Assembly: GCA_004557805.1 (NCBI GenBank)
Contig: SFFS01000049.1
Location: 1 to 15,663 of the forward strand
DNA: 15,663 nucleotides
DNA from: Clostridiales bacterium
Lineage (GTDB): Bacteria > Bacillota > Clostridia > Christensenellales > Aristaeellaceae
Direction of reading: 5' to 3'
Shown here: in pieces, positions 6,466-12,578 of the stretch
Layout: the number at the start of each line of letters is the position of its first letter
How positions within the stretch are numbered: position 1 is the stretch's first letter
Position numbers and translations under genes: made by a program
The notes under the pieces: model-generated
Seen by the model: only the letters and a program-made list of their open reading frames with translations
What the model was told of the DNA's origin: nothing
Databases searched by the model: none

Positions 6466-7094
6466 CAGGCGCGCCCTCCCCGTTCTGCCCTGCGCGCCGC
6501 CACCATCCAGAAATGCTTCGGCCCGCATTTGGGATATTTTTCCGTTACGCCGTGTTCGATTTTTTCCAGCGCAAAGCGCTGGAGAAGCATCCGCAGCGCC
6601 GCTTCGTCGAAAAAGCGCTTGTCGCGCCCTCCGGTGCGGTAAAAATGCGGCTCCACTTCCACGTCGCCCTCGCGCTGCCGGAAATCCTCCAGCGCGTTCA
6701 CGCGGCACAGCAGCAGCCCGCCCGGCCGCAGCGCGCGCAGAATTTCATCCGCAATCGCGCGCGTCGTCTCCCACGGGAAAAAGTGCAGGCTCAGATCGGC
6801 GATGAGCACATCGACGGCGCCGTCCGCGAAGGGCAGCCCCTTCGTCATATCGAAGCACAGCGTGCGCACGCCGGGCGCGCGCGCCGCCAGCGCATCGAGC
6901 GCCTCGCGCGAAATATCGCAGCCGATGGGCGACGCGCCCTGCTCCGCAAGGAACAGGCTGTCCACGCCGTTGCCGCAGCCAAGATCGACCACCGTCTGCG
7001 CGGCCAGAATTTCCGGCAGCGCAGAATCGAGCCAATGATCGTATATGGGATAAGGATCGTCGGAATTTCGGTAATAGGATTGCCAGTATTCCAT
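6465..7094 (-). CDS. Class I SAM-dependent methyltransferase
   Basis: A 209-residue Rossmann-fold methyltransferase. Motif I is VVDLGCGNG (35-43), the ribose-binding acidic residue is in GCD (Asp60), FDMTKGLPF lies around 81-89, and ALRPGG (121-126) is the usual post-motif III loop. The family fits the Methyltransf_11/25 group, whose members act on small molecules, tRNA or protein; the substrate cannot be assigned. The ATG at 7094 (MEYWQSYY) is chosen because AGGAG lies 8 nt upstream. A start six codons earlier would lie within the tRNA terminator's T-run. Only 16 bp separate this start from that terminator, leaving no room for a usual promoter. It is coupled to the degenerate ABC ATPase downstream. 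Confidence 0.9.
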   Translation of the reverse strand: MEYWQSYYRNSDDPYPIYDHWLDSALPEILAAQTVVDLGCGNGVDSLFLAEQGASPIGCDISREALDALAARAPGVRTLCFDMTKGLPFADGAVDVLIADLSLHFFPWETTRAIADEILRALRPGGLLLCRVNALEDFRQREGDVEVEPHFYRTGGRDKRFFDEAALRMLLQRFALEKIEHGVTEKYPKCGPKHFWMVAARRAERGGRA

Positions 7095-7110
7095 TGCAAG
7101 CGCTCCTGTC

Positions 7111-7149
7111 AAAAAAACAAAAGCGTCAAGGTTTGAACCTGACGCTTTT
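7111..7149 (-). terminator. Intrinsic terminator after tRNA-Ser
   Basis: On the minus strand AAAAGCGTCAGG pairs with CCTTGACGCTTTT (one bulged base) around a 6-nt loop and is followed by GTTTTTTT. It begins 5 bp after the tRNA 3' end and sits directly upstream of the methyltransferase ribosome binding site. Confidence 0.9.
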
Positions 7150-7154
7150 CAAAG

Positions 7155-7242
7155 CGGAGAGAATGGGATTTGAACCCATGGTACGCTATTAACGTACACA
7201 CGATTTCCAGTCGTGCGCCTTAGACCACTCAGCCATCTCTCC
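7155..7242 (-). tRNA. tRNA-Ser (anticodon GGA)
   Basis: An 88-nt class II tRNA. The acceptor stem is GGAGAGA/TCTCTCC with discriminator G. The anticodon arm is CACGA-CTGGAAA-TCGTG, with anticodon GGA (complement of 7206-7208). The long variable arm has a GTACG/CGTAC stem, and the T-arm is ATGGG-TTCAAAT-CCCAT. CCA is not encoded. Serine identity follows from the anticodon and the long variable arm. It has its own promoter (7266-7295) and terminator (7111-7149) and follows the Ppx/GppA gene. Confidence 0.97.
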
Positions 7243-7265
7243 ATAGCCGTGCTCCAGCGGGAACC

Positions 7266-7295
7266 ATAATACCACACTTTATGCGCTTATGTCAA
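7266..7295 (-). promoter_or_regulatory. Promoter of tRNA-Ser
   Basis: On the minus strand, TTGACA (7295-7290), an 18-bp spacer and TATTAT (7271-7266, 5 of 6 to consensus) are followed by a GC-rich stretch and the tRNA 5' end at 7242. The promoter lies 14 bp after the Ppx/GppA stop codon. Confidence 0.85.
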
Positions 7296-7308
7296 CAGAA
7301 ATTTTCGC

Positions 7309-8208
7309 CTATTTTTTCTTTTTCGCCATTTCCAGCAGCGCGCCGTCGAGATTGGTGCGCCTTGTTGCCGTCGCGCCGTCCGCGCCCAGCGCCCGCAGCG
7401 CCGCTTCCAGCAGAATCGCTCCATGCGCCGCCACGTCCGCGCGCGAAGCCGGAATGCCCGGCACCCGCGCCCGCTCGGAAACGCTCATCGCGCTGAGCCG
7501 GTCCGCCCACGCATGCGCGGCTTCCCGCGTCATGAACCATCCCTCTGCGCCCTCCGCATCCAGCCCGCGGGCCAGCCTGTCCGCCGCCGCCAGCCGGAAG
7601 CCGTTGCCGCCCACGCTCACCCAGCGCCGCGGCGTCTCCCGCACGCCGAGCCGCAGCAGACCCGCGCGGATCTCCTCTTCGGCCCTTTCCCGCGCAATGC
7701 GCGGAAAATCGCCCGTCAGGTTCGGAAATTCCTGCAAAAGCCTCGAAGAACCCAGCTGAAGGCTGATCGTCCGCAGCGAGCCGCCGTCCATCATCGCCAG
7801 CTCGGTCGAGCCGCCGCCGATATCGAACACGCCCGCGTCCGTCTCGCCGCCCGCCGCCCCGAGGAACGAAAGCCGCGCTTCCTCCTCGCCCGGCAGAACC
7901 TCCAGCGGCACGCCGCACAGCGCTTCGGCGATTTCAGCAAACTCCGCGCCGTTTTTCGCATCGCGCGCAGCGCTGGTGGCGAACAGGCGAATCGCCTCGC
8001 AGCCCGCCTCGCGCGCCTGCTGGCAAAACATGCCCGCCGCGGCCGCCGTCGCCATCATCCGCTCTGCGGACAGCACGCCGTTTTCCAGCGACGAAAACAG
8101 CCGCGTATCCTCGCGCAAACGGAGAAGCGGCGCAATCGTCCCTTCGCCGATTTCCGCCGCCAGCATCCTTGTTGAGTTTGAACCGATTCCAATCGCAGCC
8201 GCGCGCAT
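7309..8208 (-). CDS. Ppx/GppA phosphatase family protein
   Basis: A 299-residue member of the exopolyphosphatase/pppGpp phosphatase family (ASKHA fold), which removes terminal phosphate from polyphosphate or from pppGpp. Visible motifs are the phosphate-1 loop GIGSNSTRML (7-16), the phosphate-2 loop GVFDIGGGSTEL (about 126-137), VSVGGNGFRLA, where relatives usually read GGT, and GIPASRADV near the C-terminus. The short length matches the single-module Ppx type common in Firmicutes. Its ATG overlaps the divIC stop by one base (TGATG) with AGGAGG six bases upstream, so it is translated as the last gene of the yabP-yabQ-divIC operon. Polyphosphate or alarmone substrate cannot be decided here. 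No terminator follows before the tRNA promoter. Confidence 0.93.
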   Translation of the reverse strand: MRAAAIGIGSNSTRMLAAEIGEGTIAPLLRLREDTRLFSSLENGVLSAERMMATAAAAGMFCQQAREAGCEAIRLFATSAARDAKNGAEFAEIAEALCGVPLEVLPGEEEARLSFLGAAGGETDAGVFDIGGGSTELAMMDGGSLRTISLQLGSSRLLQEFPNLTGDFPRIARERAEEEIRAGLLRLGVRETPRRWVSVGGNGFRLAAADRLARGLDAEGAEGWFMTREAAHAWADRLSAMSVSERARVPGIPASRADVAAHGAILLEAALRALGADGATATRRTNLDGALLEMAKKKK

Positions 8209-8627
8209 CAGTTGCCTCCTGCGGGCGCAGCCGTCGGCACGGGCTGTTCCAGCGTGTCGTCGCCTACGTCGTCGTATTTTTCCGTTTCCGGTTTGATCCC
8301 CTGCAAAAGCTTTTCGGTGTTGTCGCTGTTTTCCGTGCCGAGCACAAAGCGGATTTCGCGGTCGCCCAGGAGATTATAGCGCTTGCGCGCCTCCTGTTCG
8401 ATGTATTCATCGGTATCCATGAATTCCAGCTTGCGCTGCAATTCCTCCGTTTCCGAATACGCCGCCAGCACCTGCTCCTGCGCGCGGTCAACCTGCGTCT
8501 GCAATTCGCCGATGCGGGCGTTCGCCTTGCAGATTGCGAGCACCAGCAGCAGCACCGGAATGGCCAGCAGCAGCAGAAAGCGTGGGCGCACCTGTATTTT
8601 TTTGTTCAGCCAGTTATCCCTCGCCAT
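8208..8627 (-). CDS. divIC: Septum formation initiator, DivIC/FtsB-like
   Basis: A 139-residue bitopic protein: short basic cytoplasmic N-terminus, one membrane helix (about 17-33), then an extracytoplasmic coiled coil (about 35-70). The conserved block DEYIEQEARKRYNLL (73-87) and GDREIRF follow. In the known system DivIC joins FtsL and DivIB to activate septal peptidoglycan synthesis by FtsW and its partner PBP. The C-terminal tail past ~100 is acidic and Pro-rich and longer than in compact relatives. The start has AAAGGA at a good distance and lies 14 nt inside the end of yabQ. Location after yabP-yabQ is the classic Firmicutes arrangement and supports the name. Confidence 0.92.
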   Translation of the reverse strand: MARDNWLNKKIQVRPRFLLLLAIPVLLLVLAICKANARIGELQTQVDRAQEQVLAAYSETEELQRKLEFMDTDEYIEQEARKRYNLLGDREIRFVLGTENSDNTEKLLQGIKPETEKYDDVGDDTLEQPVPTAAPAGGN

Positions 8628-8934
8628 GATTCGTCCTTTCTTTTTTTCGGCGCAGCGCGCCGAAAACCGCGCATGCAGCCCGCCGCACGCCTGCTTCCCA
8701 CAGAAGAAATCCGCACAGCGCGCCCAGCAGCATATACAGCCGCAGCCCTTCCACGCCGCTCACCGCGCCCGCCGCAGACGTAACCGCCGCCGCGATCACC
8801 CAGAAGATCAGATCGAACAGCCCCGTTGCGACCGCACCCGCATGCACCGCGCGGCGCACGCAGCGCAGCGCGCCGTAAACCAGCGCGCACGCCACGCCCG
8901 CGCAAACCGCCAGCCCGAACGCGCGCGCCTGCAT
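8614..8934 (-). CDS. yabQ: Spore cortex biosynthesis protein YabQ
   Basis: A 106-residue membrane protein with three or four hydrophobic segments (FGLAVCAGVACALVYGAL, GLFDLIFWVIAAAVTSAAG and LRLYMLLGALCGFLLWEAGV). YabQ is needed for spore cortex formation in Bacillus subtilis, where it is longer; clostridial versions are often this short. The assignment rests on topology, the DLIFW segment and the place between yabP and divIC. The ATG at 8934 directly abuts the yabP stop (TGA-ATG) and has no good Shine-Dalgarno sequence, so it probably depends on translational coupling. Its last codons contain copy 2 of the palindromic repeat, which supplies the basic ALRRKKE tail. Confidence 0.87.
   Translation of the reverse strand: MQARAFGLAVCAGVACALVYGALRCVRRAVHAGAVATGLFDLIFWVIAAAVTSAAGAVSGVEGLRLYMLLGALCGFLLWEAGVRRAACAVFGALRRKKERTNHGEG
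8641..8665. repeat. Copy 2 of the 25-nt T7-palindrome repeat, inside yabQ
   Basis: Seven T and the palindrome TTTCGGCGC-AGC-GCGCCGAAA, identical to 2364-2388 except for one loop base. The palindrome extends here to a 10-bp perfect stem (8644-8666). It lies just upstream of the divIC ribosome binding site in the operon mRNA and could fold there. Confidence 0.7.
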
Positions 8935-9228
8935 TCAGCGGAACACGCGGCTGAGCAGCCCGCGCTTGGCCGACGGCGCGTCGCCATATTCCAGCGCCGC
9001 AATGTGGCCCTCTACCGTCACCTTGCCCTCCTCGAGGTTCAGCTGCGATATATGCAGCCCCGCACCCAGCAGCGCAATCTCGCCCGAATCGGACGTCATC
9101 ACAATTTCCTGTTCGTTAAAGCTGGCCACGTCCGTCACGCCCGTCAGCTTCACGGCGCTGCGGTTTTCCACCGTCACGCTGTGCGCGCGCGCCGGGACGC
9201 GCTTTTCCGTCGCCTGTTCCTTGTTCAT
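8935..9228 (-). CDS. yabP: Sporulation protein YabP
   Basis: A 97-residue soluble protein matching the YabP/YqfC family: RAHSVTVENRSAVKLTGVTD (14-33), FNEQEIVM, and the TSDSGEIALLGAGLHI segment followed by LNLEEGKVTVEG. Family members are sporulation proteins, expressed in the mother cell in Bacillus. The length is close to that of the Bacillus protein. The ATG at 9228 has GGGGAG a few bases upstream; the longer frame to 9297 has no such site. It is the first gene of yabP-yabQ-divIC-Ppx. The RqcP/YabO (S4 domain) gene that often precedes yabP is absent here; a nucleotidyltransferase lies upstream instead. Confidence 0.93.
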   Translation of the reverse strand: MNKEQATEKRVPARAHSVTVENRSAVKLTGVTDVASFNEQEIVMTSDSGEIALLGAGLHISQLNLEEGKVTVEGHIAALEYGDAPSAKRGLLSRVFR

Positions 9229-9258
9229 GCCGCACTCCCCTTTCCGCTCGTCGCGCTT

Positions 9259-9327
9259 TACGATATGCGCGCAGGCGGCGGGATAGAACGGCGGCACATT
9301 TTATAACGGCAGCAATCCTTCTTTCAG
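9259..9327 (-). promoter_or_regulatory. Candidate promoters of the yabP operon
   Basis: Two weak possibilities are visible on the minus strand. One is a sigma-A-like pair, CTGAAA (9327-9322) with TATAAA (9305-9300) at 16 bp, or TAAAAT at 18 bp. The other is CATATCGTA (9267-9259), which fits the CATAnnnTA -10 pattern of mother-cell sigma factors E and K and would give a leader of about 24 nt. No convincing matching -35 is seen for the second. A vegetative source is needed for divIC, so both could be real. Confidence 0.3.
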
Positions 9328-9346
9328 GCGCGAAAGCGCTGAAAAG
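9321..9346. repeat. Stem-loop with GAAA tetraloop upstream of yabP
   Basis: On the plus strand CTTTCAGGCGC, then GAAA, then GCGCTGAAAAG forms a stem of about ten pairs with one bulged G. It overlaps the weak -35 candidate of the yabP operon. A smaller palindrome (CGTACCGCCGGTACG-like) lies nearby at about 9385-9400. Neither is followed by a T-run. The function is unknown. Confidence 0.5.
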
Positions 9347-9461
9347 ATGAATTTGCGCCGGATTCGAATTGCAGATTTCGCAGGCGTACCGGCGGTACGT
9401 CAAGAAAGCTGCAAGCAGCCGGCGGCGCAAAGGCGCCCGTCAGCCTTTACACAGCATTGCC

Positions 9462-10376
9462 TTAATCCCAGAGCCGTTCCGGATACACGCCCTCGGCCGT
9501 TTTCCGCGCAATCGCCTCGACGACCGTCGGCTTATCCTGCCGGTGCGTCACGCCGAACCAGCGCTCCTTGCACGGCAGCACCTGCGCCGTAGCGCGGCCC
9601 GTGCCGAGCATCTCCGTCACAACCGACGGCAGATAGCATTCCGCTTTGAGCGGGTTGCCCGGCATCGTCTCGCGCAGGAAACGTTCGAAGCTCTCGTCCA
9701 GCGCCGCGAAGAAATCGGGCGTGAAGCCCCACAGATTCAGCGAAACGAGCGTCTCGTCGGGCAGACGCTCGTAATGCGCGCCGTCCTCGGTAAACAGCGC
9801 GCCGTCGCACGTGTTGACGATGTGCGTGCGCTCCGTCACCGACAGCAGACGATGCGTCTCGTCCACCTCGCACACGCCGCGCGCCACGCTGCCGTTATCC
9901 GAAAGCGTTTTGAGCAGCTCGTAGCCCACCATGCAATATTCGCCGCTGCGCGCGGTTTTGAGGAACTCGTAAATCTCTTTCATTCCGCCGGGGCCGTAAT
10001 AATCGTCCGCGTTCACGGCCGCAAACGGCGCGTCGAACATGCCGCGGCAGCTCCGCACAGCGTGCGCGGTGCCCCAGGGCTTGACGCGTCCCTCCGGCAC
10101 AGAGAAGCCCGCGGGCACATCGTCCAGCCGCTGCACGGCGCAGCGCACGTTCAGCTTGCTGCCTACGCGTTCGTGAATTTCCTTTTCAAAGCCGTTTTCC
10201 GCCATGCCGGGACTGATGATGAACACGGCGTCCTCAAAGCCCGCGCGATGCGCGTCAAAGAGCGAATAGTCCATCAACGCCTGGCCGTTTGCGCCGACAG
10301 GATCGAGCTGTTTCAGTCCGCCATAGCGGCTGCCCATGCCCGCGGCCATCACGACCAGCACCGGTTTGTTTGCCAC
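9462..10376 (-). CDS. Nucleotidyltransferase family protein (sugar-1-phosphate NTP transferase type)
   Basis: A 304-residue GT-A-fold nucleotidyltransferase, of the type that joins NTP and a sugar-1-phosphate or similar phosphate. Visible are the N-terminal nucleotide loop MAAGMGSRYGGLKQ (10-23), with the Lys at 22, KPWGTAHAV (99-107) and the metal-binding segment NADDYYG (122-128). The C-terminal portion is long and lacks a left-handed beta-helix, so a bifunctional GlmU-like enzyme is excluded. The substrate cannot be named. I chose the GTG at 10376 because GGAGG sits 9 nt upstream of it; the ATG seven codons earlier would lie before that ribosome binding site. The gene has its own consensus promoter. 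Only weak hairpins without T-runs follow it. Confidence 0.9.
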   Translation of the reverse strand: MANKPVLVVMAAGMGSRYGGLKQLDPVGANGQALMDYSLFDAHRAGFEDAVFIISPGMAENGFEKEIHERVGSKLNVRCAVQRLDDVPAGFSVPEGRVKPWGTAHAVRSCRGMFDAPFAAVNADDYYGPGGMKEIYEFLKTARSGEYCMVGYELLKTLSDNGSVARGVCEVDETHRLLSVTERTHIVNTCDGALFTEDGAHYERLPDETLVSLNLWGFTPDFFAALDESFERFLRETMPGNPLKAECYLPSVVTEMLGTGRATAQVLPCKERWFGVTHRQDKPTVVEAIARKTAEGVYPERLWD

Positions 10377-10405
10377 CCTCGATCGCCTCCAATTCATTAA
10401 ATCTC

Positions 10406-10434
10406 ATCATACCGGCTTTTCGAAGCGATGTCAA
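10406..10434 (-). promoter_or_regulatory. Promoter of the nucleotidyltransferase gene
   Basis: On the minus strand, TTGACA (10434-10429), 17 bp and TATGAT (10411-10406, 5 of 6 to consensus). It lies between the permease terminator and the ribosome binding site, so the gene is a separate transcription unit. Confidence 0.85.
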
Positions 10435-10460
10435 TCGCGTTTTCTCCCCGTTCCACGCGC

Positions 10461-10487
10461 AAAAAACGGCGGGCTTTCCACCCGCCG
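10461..10487 (-). terminator. Intrinsic terminator of the AEC permease gene
   Basis: On the minus strand, CGGCGGG and CCCGCCG form a 7-bp GC stem around a 7-nt loop, followed by six T. It begins about 10 bp after the permease stop codon at 10498. Confidence 0.93.
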
Positions 10488-10497
10488 CGCCATCTGT

Positions 10498-11397
10498 TTA
10501 TCCCAATATCAGCATCCAGCCGATAACAACCGGAAGATACAGCAGCGTCGAAAGCACCACCATACGGCTGCCCAGTTCTTCGTCGCCATGGAACACGAGC
10601 GACAGAAGCACCGTGTTCGTCGCCGACGGCATACCGCTGATAAGCACCAGAATCATCCGCATTTCGCCCCGAATGCCCACCAGCGCACACGTTCCGAGCG
10701 CCAGCAGCGGTATCAGAATCAGCCGCGAAGCGGCCGACAGTACGGCCGTCCGGTCCTTCAGAATCGCCCCAGTCGGGCTCTCGGCCAAGATCGCGCCCAC
10801 GACCATCATCGACAGCGGCGTCGCAACCGCGGCGACCATCTCCGTCACGCCGTCAATCAGCGCCGGCAGCCGCCACTGGAACAGAAACAGCAAAAGCCCG
10901 ATCGCCACCGAATACAGCACAGGCGAAGTCGCCAGCACCTTGGGCTGAAACGCCTTTTTGTCGAACACGCGCACGCCCACCGTCCAGCAGATCGCGTTGA
11001 AAACGGCCATGGCGACCGATACATAGAGCATCCCCTCGTCGCCCACCAGCGCGCCGATGACCGGTACGCCCATGAACCCGACGTTGCCCATCGCCGTGCC
11101 GAACGTGGCCGTTGCGCGCCGCGCGCCGCCTTCCTTGCGGAACGCCAGCAGCCCTGCCGCCAGCCCCAGCAGCATAAACGCCGCCAGAATCGCCGCCTCA
11201 ACGCCCATCGCACGCCATTTTTCCGCGCTGCTCGGATACTGGAACGACTGCACGATCACGCAGGGCGTGACGATGTACAGGAGAATATTGGAAATCCCGC
11301 CGCGCGTCTCGCGCGAAAGCCATCCCAGCTTCGACGCCAGAAATCCCAGCGCCAGCAGCAGAAAAAGAATCCCCGTCTGCCGTAAAATCGCGTCCAT
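10498..11397 (-). CDS. AEC family transporter (auxin efflux carrier-like permease)
   Basis: A 299-residue membrane protein of the AEC family, whose bacterial members move organic acids such as malate or malonate; the substrate here is unknown. It has about ten hydrophobic segments in two halves. Family marks are the helix break in AMGNVGFMGVPVIGAL (about 102-117) and the matching SGMPSATNTVLLSL segment near the C-terminus. The start at 11397 has AGGGG 9 nt upstream. An extended -10 promoter lies 30 bp before it and a strong terminator follows it. It may also receive read-through from the L,D-transpeptidase gene, since no terminator separates them. Confidence 0.93.
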   Translation of the reverse strand: MDAILRQTGILFLLLALGFLASKLGWLSRETRGGISNILLYIVTPCVIVQSFQYPSSAEKWRAMGVEAAILAAFMLLGLAAGLLAFRKEGGARRATATFGTAMGNVGFMGVPVIGALVGDEGMLYVSVAMAVFNAICWTVGVRVFDKKAFQPKVLATSPVLYSVAIGLLLFLFQWRLPALIDGVTEMVAAVATPLSMMVVGAILAESPTGAILKDRTAVLSAASRLILIPLLALGTCALVGIRGEMRMILVLISGMPSATNTVLLSLVFHGDEELGSRMVVLSTLLYLPVVIGWMLILG

Positions 11398-11427
11398 AAT
11401 GCTTCGCCCCTTTGCCTCTTATCGTGC

Positions 11428-11436
11428 ATTATATCA
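11428..11436 (-). promoter_or_regulatory. Extended -10 promoter of the AEC permease gene
   Basis: TGA-TATAAT on the minus strand (11436-11428) is a perfect extended -10 element. The expected -35 position holds only a weak GAGCAA, as is usual for this promoter class. It begins about 27 bp after the transpeptidase stop codon. Confidence 0.7.
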
Positions 11437-11462
11437 CAGGCAGACGGAAATTGCTCTATAAA

Positions 11463-12464
11463 TCACTCCACCCAGACCGTGGGCGAATCTATACGGTTCT
11501 TATCGTCCCAGATGAGCACCCGGTAGGGCGCGCCGCGCTTGAGGTTGTTCCAGAGCCAGCGATGGTTGTAGCCGTTGTCGGTTTTCTGCCGCTGAATGCG
11601 CACGCAGCCGTGACTGGCCTTCTGCCCCAGCAGCGGCTCGTAGGCAGAATAATCGCTGCTGCCGTCGGCGCGCTCCTTATGCGGCACCTCATGCAGCAGA
11701 ATGCCGCCGTTGATGCGAATGGCGTCGTTGCAGATCATCGGATATTTCGAGTTATCCTTAAAAGTGCCCGTATGGCTGATGGTGATGAACTCGCCCGTAA
11801 TCGTTTCAAAGAGCGCTTCGTCGACGCCCTCCACCTTGCCGGTGGAAATTTTCAGCTCCGCCACGCGCTCGCCGTCGCAGAAAATATACAGCCGCTGCGT
11901 CAGCTTATCGAGCAGCAGACCGATATCCTGCTGCGGCGTAACGGTCTTGAGGTTTTTTGCCTTCACATAGCCGGTACGCAGCTCATAGGCGTGAGCGAAC
12001 TCCTCTTCGTCGGCGGGCATGTAGCTGCGGTCATAGTTGGAGAACACCTCCACCTGCACATAGCCGTGTTCGTTCGTTTCGCCGATCACGTGCAGCCCCT
12101 GCGACTGGCCGTGAATCTGCGCCACCTTTTTACCCGTGCCGTCGGGGTTTTCCATCACATATGCATGGTCGGTGCCGTCCAGGCCGCCGTCGTACACGGT
12201 GATGGGCTGCGTCATCGCCTCCCAGATTTTCGCGTCGTCCGTCTCTCCCGGAGCCATCGTCCAATAGCTGAAATCGCCGATACTGGAATAGGGCGCGCTC
12301 TGCGCGTCCAAAGGCGCCGCCACGGCCGCCTGCACAGTTTCGACAGACTGCGCGCTCTCAAACTCGAACGGCGCGTCCACGTCGGTAAAGGTGTCGCTCA
12401 GCGCTGTGCCGCTCAGGCACAAAAGCGCCAGCATCGCCGACAGAATTCGCGTAAATTTTCTCAT
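11463..12464 (-). CDS. Secreted L,D-transpeptidase (YkuD domain)
   Basis: A 333-residue exported enzyme expected to form 3-3 peptidoglycan cross-links or to attach proteins to the wall. It begins with a Sec signal peptide (MRKFTRILSAMLALLCLSG, cleavage near residue 23). Residues ~85-175 resemble an SH3-like wall-binding region (KKVAQIHGQSQGLHVIGE, then RTGYVKAKNLKTV). The YkuD domain covers about 180-320, with LHEVP (His258) and the catalytic signature SHGCVRI (284-290, His285 and Cys287). The ATG at 12464 follows GGGAG at six bases; the much longer open frame upstream would cross the divergent promoter and another gene, and is rejected. Its own promoter is unclear. Cell-wall remodelling fits the nearby division and cortex genes, but they are not in one operon. 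Confidence 0.93.
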   Translation of the reverse strand: MRKFTRILSAMLALLCLSGTALSDTFTDVDAPFEFESAQSVETVQAAVAAPLDAQSAPYSSIGDFSYWTMAPGETDDAKIWEAMTQPITVYDGGLDGTDHAYVMENPDGTGKKVAQIHGQSQGLHVIGETNEHGYVQVEVFSNYDRSYMPADEEEFAHAYELRTGYVKAKNLKTVTPQQDIGLLLDKLTQRLYIFCDGERVAELKISTGKVEGVDEALFETITGEFITISHTGTFKDNSKYPMICNDAIRINGGILLHEVPHKERADGSSDYSAYEPLLGQKASHGCVRIQRQKTDNGYNHRWLWNNLKRGAPYRVLIWDDKNRIDSPTVWVE

Positions 12465-12531
12465 TTGTCGCTCCCGGTCATTAAAATTTCCCATGAATAA
12501 ACGAACCAGCCGCCGCTTACCCTGCATGTAC

Positions 12532-12560
12532 TTTCCAAAAAAGTGCGCGGCGTGTATAAT
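12532..12560 (+). promoter_or_regulatory. Promoter of the AlkZ-like gene
   Basis: TTTCCA (12532-12537, 4 of 6), a 17-bp spacer and a perfect TATAAT (12555-12560). Transcription would start only about 12 bp before the ATG at 12579, giving a very short leader that barely contains the ribosome binding site. Confidence 0.7.
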
Positions 12561-12578
12561 AGCGGCGGGTGATACGCC

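Noticed and set aside
7070..7106. TTGACA overlapping the tRNA terminator T-run, with ATACT 16-17 bp on, as a methyltransferase promoter
   Set aside because: The -10 would fall inside the first codons of the methyltransferase, so its transcript would lack the start codon and ribosome binding site.
7423..8175. 250-codon plus-strand frame opposite Ppx/GppA
   Set aside because: Arg/Ala/His-rich shadow of a gene with clear phosphate-binding loops on the other strand.
9369..11385. Long plus-strand frames (9369-10400, 10336-11385) opposite the nucleotidyltransferase and permease
   Set aside because: The products are His/Arg/Gln-rich without family motifs, and the minus-strand genes carry clear motifs, promoters and a terminator.
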